Source of the DNA: JBEKEX01 sp050013615
GTDB taxonomy: Bacteria > Chloroflexota > Anaerolineae > Anaerolineales > Anaerolineaceae
Assembly (NCBI GenBank): GCA_050013615.1
Contig: JBEKEX010000005.1
Location: 1-32,803, forward strand
Length of the DNA stretch: 32,803 bases
Direction of reading: 5' to 3'
Below, in pieces: positions 26,306 through 32,803 of this stretch (positions within the stretch are counted from its first letter, which is position 1; every line of letters begins with the position of its first letter). A program made the translations under genes and the position numbers. Below the pieces are notes generated by a model. That model made no database searches. It was not told the DNA's origin and worked only from the letters and a program-made list of their open reading frames with translations.

Positions 26306-29300
26306 ATGGGAGCAACATATTTAATGGGATTGGATGTAGGCGGAAGGAGCGGCCGCTGCATATTGCTGGATGTCAATAGCGGCAAAGTATTCGCTGCCAA
26401 CCGTTGTTGGGAACCGTACGTCGCACCCGGTTCAGGCGGTTTCGGATACGAGATCGATACCGCAAAGTACAAAACGCTGCTGGCCGAAGCCGTCCGCGAG
26501 GCGATGAACAAAGCCGATGCAGCCCCCAAACAAATATCGGGGATTGCCGTGGTTTCTGCCCGCCATTCGTCGGTGCTGATCGGCAAGGATGGCAAAGAGC
26601 TGGCAGCTTATCCGAATAAAGACGGGCGTGCTGCGGCCGAAAGCATGACCCAGGCGGATGAGATCGGCGCAGAGCTGAACGAGCGCACCGGGCATTTCCC
26701 CATGCCAATCTTCACCGCTGCACGTCTGCAGTGGCTTAAGAACTCCGTGCCGGACCTGTATGCGCAGGTCAAAGTGGTGCTCAGCCTCAGCGACTGGATC
26801 GCATATATCCTGACCGGCAAGGCAGCCACCGACCCCACCCAGGCCGGCGAGACCTGCATGCTGGACCTCAAAACGCGCAAGTGGGCCCCTGACCTGCTCA
26901 AGAAGTTCGACATACCCTCCGACTTGCTGCCACAATTGAAAGAGCCCGGCAGCAAGCTGGGCACGCTCACCAAAGAGGCAGCGCAGATATTCGGGCTGGT
27001 GGAAGGCATCCCAGTGGCCGTGGGCGGCGCCGATACGCAGTTGGGGCTGCTGGCCATGGGCGCGGTGAAATCTGGCGACCTGGGCATTGTGGCCGGGAGT
27101 ACCACCCCCTTGCAGATGGTGGTCGACAAACCACTGGTCGATTCTAGCCTTCACATTTGGAGCGGGCAATACGCCTTGCCGGGCACCTGGATATTGGAAA
27201 GCAATGCCGGTGCCATGGGCGAGGCCCTCGATTGGTTCGCCGGCGTGCTCTATCCCGATTCCCCCGACCCGGTCGGCAAGCTGACAGCGCAAGCCAGTAA
27301 GGCCAAACCCGGCGCGGGCGGCATGCTCTCCACCTTCGGGGCGCAGATCATGAACGCCAGCATGATGTCGGTGCCGGTCGGCAACCTCGCACTCTCCAAT
27401 TTCGTTGCCGGCGGCGGGCCGACTCGCCGCGCCAATCTCACCCGTTCGATCCTGGAAGGGCTGGCGTATGCCGTGAAAGCCAACGCCGAACAGATCCTCG
27501 CCACGGCCGAGGGGATTGCCCCGAATTATTTCATGACCGGCGGAATGAGCCGCAGCACGGTTTGGAACCAACTGGTCAGCGATGTGCTCAACCAGCAGGT
27601 GAAGGTCACACAATTACATGAAGCCAGCGGGTTGGGCGCAGTCATCTGCGCCGGTGTCGCCGCGGGTGCTTTCAAAGACTTGAAGGCCGGGGCGGAGAAG
27701 GTAGCAAAAATGCAAACCTACCAGCCCCAAACACTGCCCGCCAGCATCTATGCCACCAACTACGGCGAGTGGAAACGCCGGCTGGAGACCAGTGCCGAAT
27801 CCGACGCCATTGCCGGCGGCCTCATCATGCAGGGCATCCTGGATGAATCCGGCGAGCAAAGCACTGCCGCGGTCGCTGCACCCAAGCTGAACACCCTGGT
27901 GACTGCCCAAATGGACGAGACCAGCCTGGCACGGCTGCGGGAACTGGGGAACGTGACCTACGCCAGCTACCGGGAGTCCAACAACATGCTCACCGGCGAC
28001 GACCTGGTGCAGGCTCTCAAAGGTTACAACGTCTTCATCACCGAGATCGACATCGTCGATATGGATGCGCTCAAACAACTACCGGACCTGAAAGTCGTGG
28101 CCTCTTGCCGCGGCAACCCGGTGAATATCGATGTCCCCGCCTGCACCGCTTTCGGCCTGCCGGTTTTGAACGCCCCCGGCCGCAATGCTGATGCAGTGGC
28201 CGACCTGGCGTTGGCGTTCATGCTGATGCTGTCGCGCAAGCTGGCGCCCGCCATAAACTTCTTGCACGAGCCCGGTGCCGAAGCCGGCGACATGGGCCGC
28301 ATGGGCCAGGCTTTCAGCGAATTCTTCGGCAACGAACTATGGAAGCGCACCGTCGGCCTGGTCGGTTTGGGCGCCGTCGGGCGTGGCGTGGCAAAGCGAT
28401 TGAACGCTTTTGGCGCCCGCGTGCTGGTCTTCGACCCCTATCTTTCCCCCAACGATGTCCGTTTGTTGGACGCCGAGCCGGTATCGCTGGACGAATTGCT
28501 GGCCCAGAGCGATATCGTCAGCCTGCACGCTGCTGTGACCGACGAGACGCGCGGTATGATCGGCGCCGCACAGTTCGCCAAGATGAAAACCGGCGCTTAT
28601 TTCGTCAACACTGCCCGCGCCGCGTTGTTGGATGAGCCCGCCCTGATCGAAGCCCTGCGTTCCGGCCACCTGGGCGGCGCTGGACTGGACGTCTTCGCGG
28701 CAGAACCGCCCGGTGCTGACGATCCTCTGCTCGCCCTCCCCAACGTGATTGCCACACCCCACATCGGCGGCAACACCAGCGAAGTCGCTGCCCACCAGGG
28801 GCAGATCATCGCCGACGACTTGCAGCGCATGCTCAACGGCGAGCCGCCCCGTTACGCCCTGAACAAAGCCGCATTGGAAAGCTTTAGCTGGACCGGCGCC
28901 CGCCGCGAGCCCAGTGAAGAAGAGCTGGCTAAATTAGCGTCCGCCGGCGGCCCCGCCGTCAGCGACCTGCAAAAGAACATTACCGCAGCACCCGCTGCTG
29001 CTGCACCTGCACCTGTTATTCCTGAAGGGAGCACACCTGAAATGACCCCGCAACCAACTGTAAGCGCCGCCTCACTCAAAGAACAGATGGACAAGATTTT
29101 GAACCTGTTCATCCAAAAAGCCACTGCCGACCCGGCGTTCCAACAATTCGCCGCCAAGAACACCGTCACCATGCACTTCACCATGACCGACCTTGGCACT
29201 CAATTCTACCTGACGTTCGGCGATGGCAAAGTCACCGGCGCAGTGGGCGCTCCCGCCCAGGAGGCCCCGGTGCGCCTGAAGGCCAAGGCCGAAGTATTGG

Positions 29301-30667
29301 ATGGCATCTTCACCGGCGCCATCAACGGCAACAAGGCTGCCATGAGCGGCAAACTCAACTTCGGCGGCGAAGTCCGCCTGGCGATGGGCTTCATGAAGAT
29401 CCAGAACGACATGACCCGCTTGTACACCCAGGCACGCCAGGAAGCCGGTGGCATCGACCTGACCGGTGCTGTGGCTGCCGCAGCACCTGCTGCCCCGCAA
29501 GCCGTTGCGGTCGCAGCAGCGCCCGTCGCTCAACCGGCGGCTGCCGGCAACGCCCCGTCGAAAGCCCAGATGGAAAAGATCCTGGCCATCTTCGTCGATA
29601 AAGCGATCAAAGATGCTGCTTTCATCAAATTCGCCGAAAAGAACAAAGTTACCATGCATTTCACCATGACCGACCTGGGCACCCAGTTCTACCTGACCTT
29701 TGGCGATGGCAAAGTCACCGGCGCCGTGGGCGCCCCTGCCCAGGAAGCCCCGGTGCGCTTGAAGGCCAAAGCTGATGTGCTGGATGGTATCTTCACCGGC
29801 GCCGTCAATGGCAATAAGGCGGCCATGAGTGGCAAGCTCAATTTTGGCGGCGAAGTCAAGCTGGCGATGGGCTTCATGAAGATCCAAAATGACATGACCC
29901 GGCTTTACACTCAAGCTCGCCAGGAAGCCGGCGGCATCGATTTCAACGCCGTTGCTGCGCCTGTTCCGGCAGCCGTGCCAGCCATGGTGCAGGCCGCGCC
30001 GACCTATGTGGCTCCTGTGCCCACCGTGCACCCCGATGATCCCCGTTACGACCTGGTGGAAATGGTCAAAGAGCTTTACGCAGCGCAATGCATCACTGCT
30101 ACCGGCGGCAACATCAGCGTGCGCGTCCCCGGCGCCACCGACCAGGCCTTCATCACCCCCGCCCACCTGTTCAAAGGCGACCTGCGCCCGGAGATGATGG
30201 TGCGCATCGATATGGAAGGCAACGGGCTCGACCCGGATTCGCTTTCACCTTCCAGCGAGTGGGGCGTCCATTGCGCCATCTACAAGAACCGACCGGACGT
30301 GGAAGCCGTCATTCATGCCCATTCGCCCTGGTTCACCATCCTGATGCTGAACGAGTTCACGTTCCTGCCCATCTCGACCGAGGCTGCCTTCTTCGGCAAG
30401 ATCCCGGTGGTGCCGTTCATGATGCCGGGCAGCCGCGAGCTGGCAAATGCCGTGGGCGATGCCGTCGGCAAAGGCTCGGTGGTGTTCATGCAGAACCACG
30501 GCGTAGTGGTGGCAGGCGCCACCTTGCGCGGGGCCTCCAACAGCCTGGAAGCCCTGGAACGCACCGCCATGGTCACTCTGTGGAGTTACGCGGCCGGTGG
30601 GAAGCCCAAGCTGCTGCCCAAGGACATCGTCGATATGCTGGGCGAAATGGAAGGCATGGTTGCTTAG
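26306..30667 (+). CDS. Five-domain fusion: FGGY kinase, D-2-hydroxyacid dehydrogenase, two SCP2 domains, class II aldolase
   Basis: A single 1453-residue frame. Residues 1-500: FGGY kinase with GLDVGGRSGR, LSDWIAYILTG and catalytic-base motif GGADT (D243); by eye closest to LsrK. About 530-870: D-2-hydroxyacid dehydrogenase with NAD motif GLGAVG (687-692) and catalytic R771, E800, H819. About 920-1050 and 1090-1211: two SCP2 lipid-transfer-type domains joined by Ala/Pro linkers. About 1240-1453: class II aldolase with TGGNIS (1266-1271), E1318, zinc ligands H1337 and H1339 (HAH) and H1398. Ketose phosphorylation, retro-aldol cleavage and oxidation or reduction of a product is the inferred chain; the substrate is unknown. 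GGAG lies 11 bases before the ATG. No transporter is adjacent. A terminator follows. Confidence 0.93.
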   Translation: MGATYLMGLDVGGRSGRCILLDVNSGKVFAANRCWEPYVAPGSGGFGYEIDTAKYKTLLAEAVREAMNKADAAPKQISGIAVVSARHSSVLIGKDGKELAAYPNKDGRAAAESMTQADEIGAELNERTGHFPMPIFTAARLQWLKNSVPDLYAQVKVVLSLSDWIAYILTGKAATDPTQAGETCMLDLKTRKWAPDLLKKFDIPSDLLPQLKEPGSKLGTLTKEAAQIFGLVEGIPVAVGGADTQLGLLAMGAVKSGDLGIVAGSTTPLQMVVDKPLVDSSLHIWSGQYALPGTWILESNAGAMGEALDWFAGVLYPDSPDPVGKLTAQASKAKPGAGGMLSTFGAQIMNASMMSVPVGNLALSNFVAGGGPTRRANLTRSILEGLAYAVKANAEQILATAEGIAPNYFMTGGMSRSTVWNQLVSDVLNQQVKVTQLHEASGLGAVICAGVAAGAFKDLKAGAEKVAKMQTYQPQTLPASIYATNYGEWKRRLETSAESDAIAGGLIMQGILDESGEQSTAAVAAPKLNTLVTAQMDETSLARLRELGNVTYASYRESNNMLTGDDLVQALKGYNVFITEIDIVDMDALKQLPDLKVVASCRGNPVNIDVPACTAFGLPVLNAPGRNADAVADLALAFMLMLSRKLAPAINFLHEPGAEAGDMGRMGQAFSEFFGNELWKRTVGLVGLGAVGRGVAKRLNAFGARVLVFDPYLSPNDVRLLDAEPVSLDELLAQSDIVSLHAAVTDETRGMIGAAQFAKMKTGAYFVNTARAALLDEPALIEALRSGHLGGAGLDVFAAEPPGADDPLLALPNVIATPHIGGNTSEVAAHQGQIIADDLQRMLNGEPPRYALNKAALESFSWTGARREPSEEELAKLASAGGPAVSDLQKNITAAPAAAAPAPVIPEGSTPEMTPQPTVSAASLKEQMDKILNLFIQKATADPAFQQFAAKNTVTMHFTMTDLGTQFYLTFGDGKVTGAVGAPAQEAPVRLKAKAEVLDGIFTGAINGNKAAMSGKLNFGGEVRLAMGFMKIQNDMTRLYTQARQEAGGIDLTGAVAAAAPAAPQAVAVAAAPVAQPAAAGNAPSKAQMEKILAIFVDKAIKDAAFIKFAEKNKVTMHFTMTDLGTQFYLTFGDGKVTGAVGAPAQEAPVRLKAKADVLDGIFTGAVNGNKAAMSGKLNFGGEVKLAMGFMKIQNDMTRLYTQARQEAGGIDFNAVAAPVPAAVPAMVQAAPTYVAPVPTVHPDDPRYDLVEMVKELYAAQCITATGGNISVRVPGATDQAFITPAHLFKGDLRPEMMVRIDMEGNGLDPDSLSPSSEWGVHCAIYKNRPDVEAVIHAHSPWFTILMLNEFTFLPISTEAAFFGKIPVVPFMMPGSRELANAVGDAVGKGSVVFMQNHGVVVAGATLRGASNSLEALERTAMVTLWSYAAGGKPKLLPKDIVDMLGEMEGMVA
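29168..29458 (+). repeat. Internal SCP2 repeat, copy 1
   Basis: Ninety-seven codons of the first SCP2 domain recur 483 bases downstream with three conservative residue changes (Glu/Asp, Ile/Val, Arg/Lys) but about 32 silent codon differences. The preceding ~30 residues of each domain are clearly diverged. Confidence 0.9.
29651..29941 (+). repeat. Internal SCP2 repeat, copy 2
   Basis: Second copy of the 97-codon unit in the fusion gene, in frame with the first and separated from it by an Ala/Pro-rich linker and a diverged N-terminal helix region. Confidence 0.9.
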
Positions 30668-30710
30668 CCTGCCAAGTATCAAGTCGACAATTCTCACTAA
30701 CTCAAACAAA

Positions 30711-30740
30711 AAAGGACCGCGGGGTTTCCCGCGGTCCTTT
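30711..30740. terminator. Bidirectional Rho-independent terminator
   Basis: AAAGGACCGCGGG (30711-30723), loop GTTT, and the exact complement (30728-30740) make a 13-bp stem. The stem's own A and T tracts and the preceding A-rich stretch supply a T-run in either direction. It separates the fusion gene from the convergent response-regulator gene. Confidence 0.92.
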
Positions 30741-30756
30741 GATATCTTTTCGATAC

Positions 30757-31374
30757 TCACTTCTTTTCCCGCATTTTGTTCAATGCATCGATCTCGGACT
30801 GGACTTCGTCGCGCTCCCTGAGCGCCCGCAGCAACAGTTCTTCATAAGCTTCCTTCTGGCTTTCTGGCAGGTTCATCAACAGCCGCTGCGTGCGGGTGAT
30901 CTGGGTGCTCTTGTGGCGCAGCTTGTTATCCAGACGGCTCATGTAACCGTTGTAGAACGTCTCCTCATCCATGGCGCTCAACTTGCTGCCGGCGCCTTCA
31001 CTGAGGGCATCGGCGATGGTGCGCAGGAAGATTTCGGTGTCGATCGGCTTCTCGATGAAGCACACCCCGCCCAGGCTGAGGGCAAAGGTCTTGTCCTCGG
31101 GCGTAATGTAAGTAGCCGAGATGAAGATGATTGGGATTTGCCGGGTCTGCACTTTTCGCCGCAGCCGGAAGGCCAGGGTGAACCCGTCCACGCGCGGCAT
31201 CAACAGGTCGGTGATGACCAACGCCGGGCGTTCCCGGGCAATCTCTTCCAACGCTTCCTGCCCGTCGGAAGCCGTCACCACCCGGTAGCCCTTGAAGCGC
31301 AGGGTTACCTCCAACAGCTCGCGCACATTGGGGATGTCTTCCACTACCAGGATGAGACCTGTCGGAGGATTCAT
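30757..31374 (-). CDS. Response regulator with a helical C-terminal tail
   Basis: The 205 residues start with a receiver domain (1-122): acidic pair E12-D13, phospho-acceptor D56 (VITDLLMP), switch S86 and K109 in the FIEKP motif. The remaining ~80 residues are charged and predicted helical or coiled-coil (SRLDNKLRHKSTQ..., LLLRALRERDEVQSEIDALNKMREKK), with no recognisable DNA-binding or enzymatic domain, so output is probably by protein contact. No histidine kinase is adjacent. The ATG lies six bases after a TACAAT box and has no Shine-Dalgarno sequence, implying a leaderless message. Confidence 0.92.
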   Translation of the reverse strand: MNPPTGLILVVEDIPNVRELLEVTLRFKGYRVVTASDGQEALEEIARERPALVITDLLMPRVDGFTLAFRLRRKVQTRQIPIIFISATYITPEDKTFALSLGGVCFIEKPIDTEIFLRTIADALSEGAGSKLSAMDEETFYNGYMSRLDNKLRHKSTQITRTQRLLMNLPESQKEAYEELLLRALRERDEVQSEIDALNKMREKK

Positions 31375-31380
31375 AGGTCT

Positions 31381-31409
31381 ATTGTATCGGCTTCAAATCA
31401 ATGAGGCAA
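31381..31409 (-). promoter_or_regulatory. Response-regulator promoter, predicted leaderless
   Basis: Read on the minus strand: TTGCCT (31409-31404), a 17-base spacer, TACAAT (31386-31381), then six bases to the ATG at 31374. The -35 matches consensus at four of six positions. Confidence 0.65.
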
Positions 31410-31476
31410 GCAAATGTGCAACAGAAGTGCATCAACGCCAACTTTCGGACTTTGGGGGACACGTTTTATCCAACGA

Positions 31477-32112
31477 TTACCGCTTTCCGTCGACCTCGGC
31501 TTCCAGTTGCTCGTAGAAAGCCTTGAGGAAAGCCAGGCGTTCTTCGGCGATGGCCAGGCCAGTGGGAGTGAACATGCGGTCCTTCACTTTCACCAGCTTG
31601 AACAGGTATTCGTGATACGAGCTGTGCGGCTCCCCGGGCTCTTTTTCGCCGGTTTTGATGAACCGTTCGGACGGATGAGCAAAGATGGGCTGCTTACGAA
31701 TGGCGGCATAGGCGATGGTGCGCGCCGCACCGATAGCGCCCAGCACGTCCAGTTTATCGGCATCGAAGAGCACTTTGGCTTCCAGCGTTTCCGGGTGCTC
31801 GCCGTCGCTGCGGAAGCGGTGGGCGCGGATGCAGTGCTGCACTGCTGCGATACGCTCTTCAGGCCAGCCCTCTTCCCTCAATATCTTGCCGGCGAACTTG
31901 GCGGATTCGTGGTGATGGCTTTTGCGCGACTCTCCGCCGGGGGCGCTGCCTTCCACGTCGTGCAGCAGCGCGGCGGCACGCACGATCTCCAGATCGGCGC
32001 CTTCCGTCCGGCCGATGCGTTCGGCCATGTGCGCCACGCGTAGGACATGAGAAAAATCGTGTACCGGATCGTCATCTGTGTACCAGGCACGAGCTTGTTC
32101 GATTGTGGGCAT
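31477..32112 (-). CDS. HD-domain phosphohydrolase (YedJ-like)
   Basis: The 211-residue HD-superfamily protein has metal-site motifs HDFSHVLRV (about 18-26), LLHDVEG (HD pair about 50-51) and DADKLD (about 116-121). This set and the length match the YedJ/HD-hydrolase group, whose substrates are mostly nucleotides or remain undefined. GGAGA precedes the ATG. It lies 56 bases downstream of the truncated hutI-like gene on the same strand and could be co-transcribed with it, but it has no evident role in histidine degradation. Confidence 0.88.
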   Translation of the reverse strand: MPTIEQARAWYTDDDPVHDFSHVLRVAHMAERIGRTEGADLEIVRAAALLHDVEGSAPGGESRKSHHHESAKFAGKILREEGWPEERIAAVQHCIRAHRFRSDGEHPETLEAKVLFDADKLDVLGAIGAARTIAYAAIRKQPIFAHPSERFIKTGEKEPGEPHSSYHEYLFKLVKVKDRMFTPTGLAIAEERLAFLKAFYEQLEAEVDGKR

Positions 32113-32168
32113 ATTTCTCCAATAAGCGAGATGAGTGATAAACCGTAAAAGTTTGTGATTCCAGACGC

Positions 32169-32540
32169 CTACACTTTGAATTCCTGGCCCTTTTTGATCA
32201 CGCGCTCCACCAAATTAGTGCCGAAGCGATATCCCAGGTGGCGATAGTCGGGGACCGACAGGATGAGCAGGTCGGCCTGTTTTCCGGCAGTGATCGAGCC
32301 GACACGGTCGGCGCGTTGGATGGCTGCCGCGGCGTTGATGGTGGCGGCCGCGATGGCCTGCGCCGGGGTGAGTTTGAGGTAGCGGCAGGCCAGGGCGATG
32401 ACGAATTGCATGCTCTCGCACCAGGCCGTGCCGGGATTGATGTCCGAGGCGATTGCCAGTAATCCTCCCACCTTCAGGATTTCCTGTGCCGGTGTGTAAT
32501 GCGGATCGGCCAGCCCGAACGGCGTGCACGGCAATGCCAC
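32169..32540 (-). CDS. hutI: Imidazolonepropionase (HutI-like), C-terminal part only
   Basis: About 124 residues of the amidohydrolase that opens imidazolone-propionate in histidine degradation. Visible family features are ALPCTPFGL, ASDINPGT with the metal-site Asp, ACRYLKLTPAQAIAAATINAAAAI, and the C-terminal GSITAGKQADLLIL...LGYRFGTNLVERVIKKG. HutI is normally about 400 residues; the N-terminal two thirds, with the HxH metal motif and the SADHL region, are missing. Upstream of about 32540 this frame loses all resemblance to HutI and meets a stop near 32586, because the opposite strand becomes a different gene. The break is a rearrangement or assembly join. Confidence 0.82.
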   Translation of the reverse strand: MALPCTPFGLADPHYTPAQEILKVGGLLAIASDINPGTAWCESMQFVIALACRYLKLTPAQAIAAATINAAAAIQRADRVGSITAGKQADLLILSVPDYRHLGYRFGTNLVERVIKKGQEFKV

Positions 32541-32803
32541 TTGCCCGGAGTTGCAACAGGTCATCCATTGCCGTAATTGCCCGGTTTATTCCAAAGCCGG
32601 CGTTCAGTTGCTTGACCGTCCCTTGCTGCCGGAATACCGCCGTGCATGGACCGAGCATTTCGCGCAGGAAAAGAAACTCGCTAGGCCAGGCAGGCATTCC
32701 GCCCTTCTCTTCCGTGTCAACTCTGAATGGCTCGCGCTGCCCACTCCAGCCTTCCACGAAGTGGTCGAGCTCCGGCCAGTCCATTCGCTGCCACATCGGC
32801 AGC
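32521..32803 (+). CDS. CheW-like chemotaxis protein, N-terminally truncated and cut by the window end
   Basis: The plus-strand frame from 32521 reads GVHGNATCPELQQV, then IHCRNCPVYSKAGVQLLDRP, later FRVNSEWLALPTPAFHEV and ELRPVHSLPHR. The GxxGxxxCPEL...HCRNCPVY cysteine module followed by a CheW domain opening is a pattern I recognise from CheW-like coupling proteins that carry a Cys-rich N-terminal segment. Only the first ~15-20 residues, including the start codon and the usual CW motif, are missing; in-frame sequence upstream reaches a TAA at 32497-32499 without a start. The frame continues off the right edge. No other chemotaxis gene is in the window. Confidence 0.72.

Noticed and set aside
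26432..27613. 393-codon antisense frame inside the fusion gene
   Set aside because: Composition typical of a reverse shadow; the sense frame has FGGY kinase motifs throughout.
30088..31404. 438-codon plus-strand frame running through the aldolase domain, the terminator and the response regulator
   Set aside because: It crosses a strong terminator and is out of frame with the aldolase and antisense to the receiver domain.
32215..32796. Minus-strand 193-codon frame at the right edge, which could be joined to hutI by adding an 11-base tandem repeat (GGCATTGCCGT) at 32528-32538
   Set aside because: The repeat-collapse idea gives a tempting SGIAVALPCTP, but the upstream translation has no HutI features, whereas the opposite strand has a clear CRNCPVY/CheW pattern.

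Overview
The window is high-GC bacterial DNA from what looks like a chromosome. It is densely coded on both strands, with short intergenic gaps and stop/start overlaps. The gene set best fits Chloroflexota (Anaerolineae-like): ClpC, RadA, a CcrM/HinfI-type adenine methylase, a small DUF6391-like membrane protein, a family-5 lipoprotein importer used for a sugar locus, and response regulators with helical tails. This is an inference from gene content; no rRNA or tRNA gene is present to confirm it.

Layout. 1-5.2 kb: the tail of an unknown gene, a class I aminotransferase, an AT-rich membrane-anchored beta-propeller-like protein (minus strand) and clpC with its terminator. 5.2-5.9 kb: an HNH-type protein (minus strand). 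6.1-16.1 kb: a nine-gene plus-strand operon under a strong promoter that carries two AACCGGTT-core operators. It encodes a LacI regulator, an oligopeptide/oligosaccharide ABC importer (lipoprotein, two permeases, two ATPases), a GH4 glycosidase, a BadF/NAGK-type kinase and a ChbG/YdjC deacetylase. Together these look like a route for a chitobiose- or cellobiose-type disaccharide that uses ABC import plus a kinase in place of PTS uptake. 16.2-19.3 kb: radA, a DUF6391-like gene and holA. 19.3-25.1 kb (minus strand): a polytopic membrane protein, an M3 oligopeptidase coupled to an orphan adenine methylase, and an inositol monophosphatase. A structured palindromic repeat lies upstream of the methylase.

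25.2-30.7 kb holds the most unusual locus. A SorC/LsrR-type regulator is followed by a single 1453-residue protein that joins an FGGY (LsrK-like) kinase, a D-2-hydroxyacid dehydrogenase, two SCP2 domains and a class II aldolase. Diagnostic active-site residues can be seen in all three catalytic domains. 30.8-32.8 kb (minus strand): a response regulator, an HD hydrolase and the C-terminal third of an imidazolonepropionase. The last ~280 bases read on the plus strand as a CheW-like chemotaxis protein lacking its N-terminus. The two broken genes meet in a ~20-base stretch that fits both, so this is either a rearrangement or an assembly chimera.

Two regulatory patterns recur. Three genes (radA, the methylase and the response regulator) have a promoter whose -10 box ends exactly six bases before the ATG, which implies leaderless mRNAs. 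The methylase promoter also contains a GANTC site, the expected target of the enzyme it drives.
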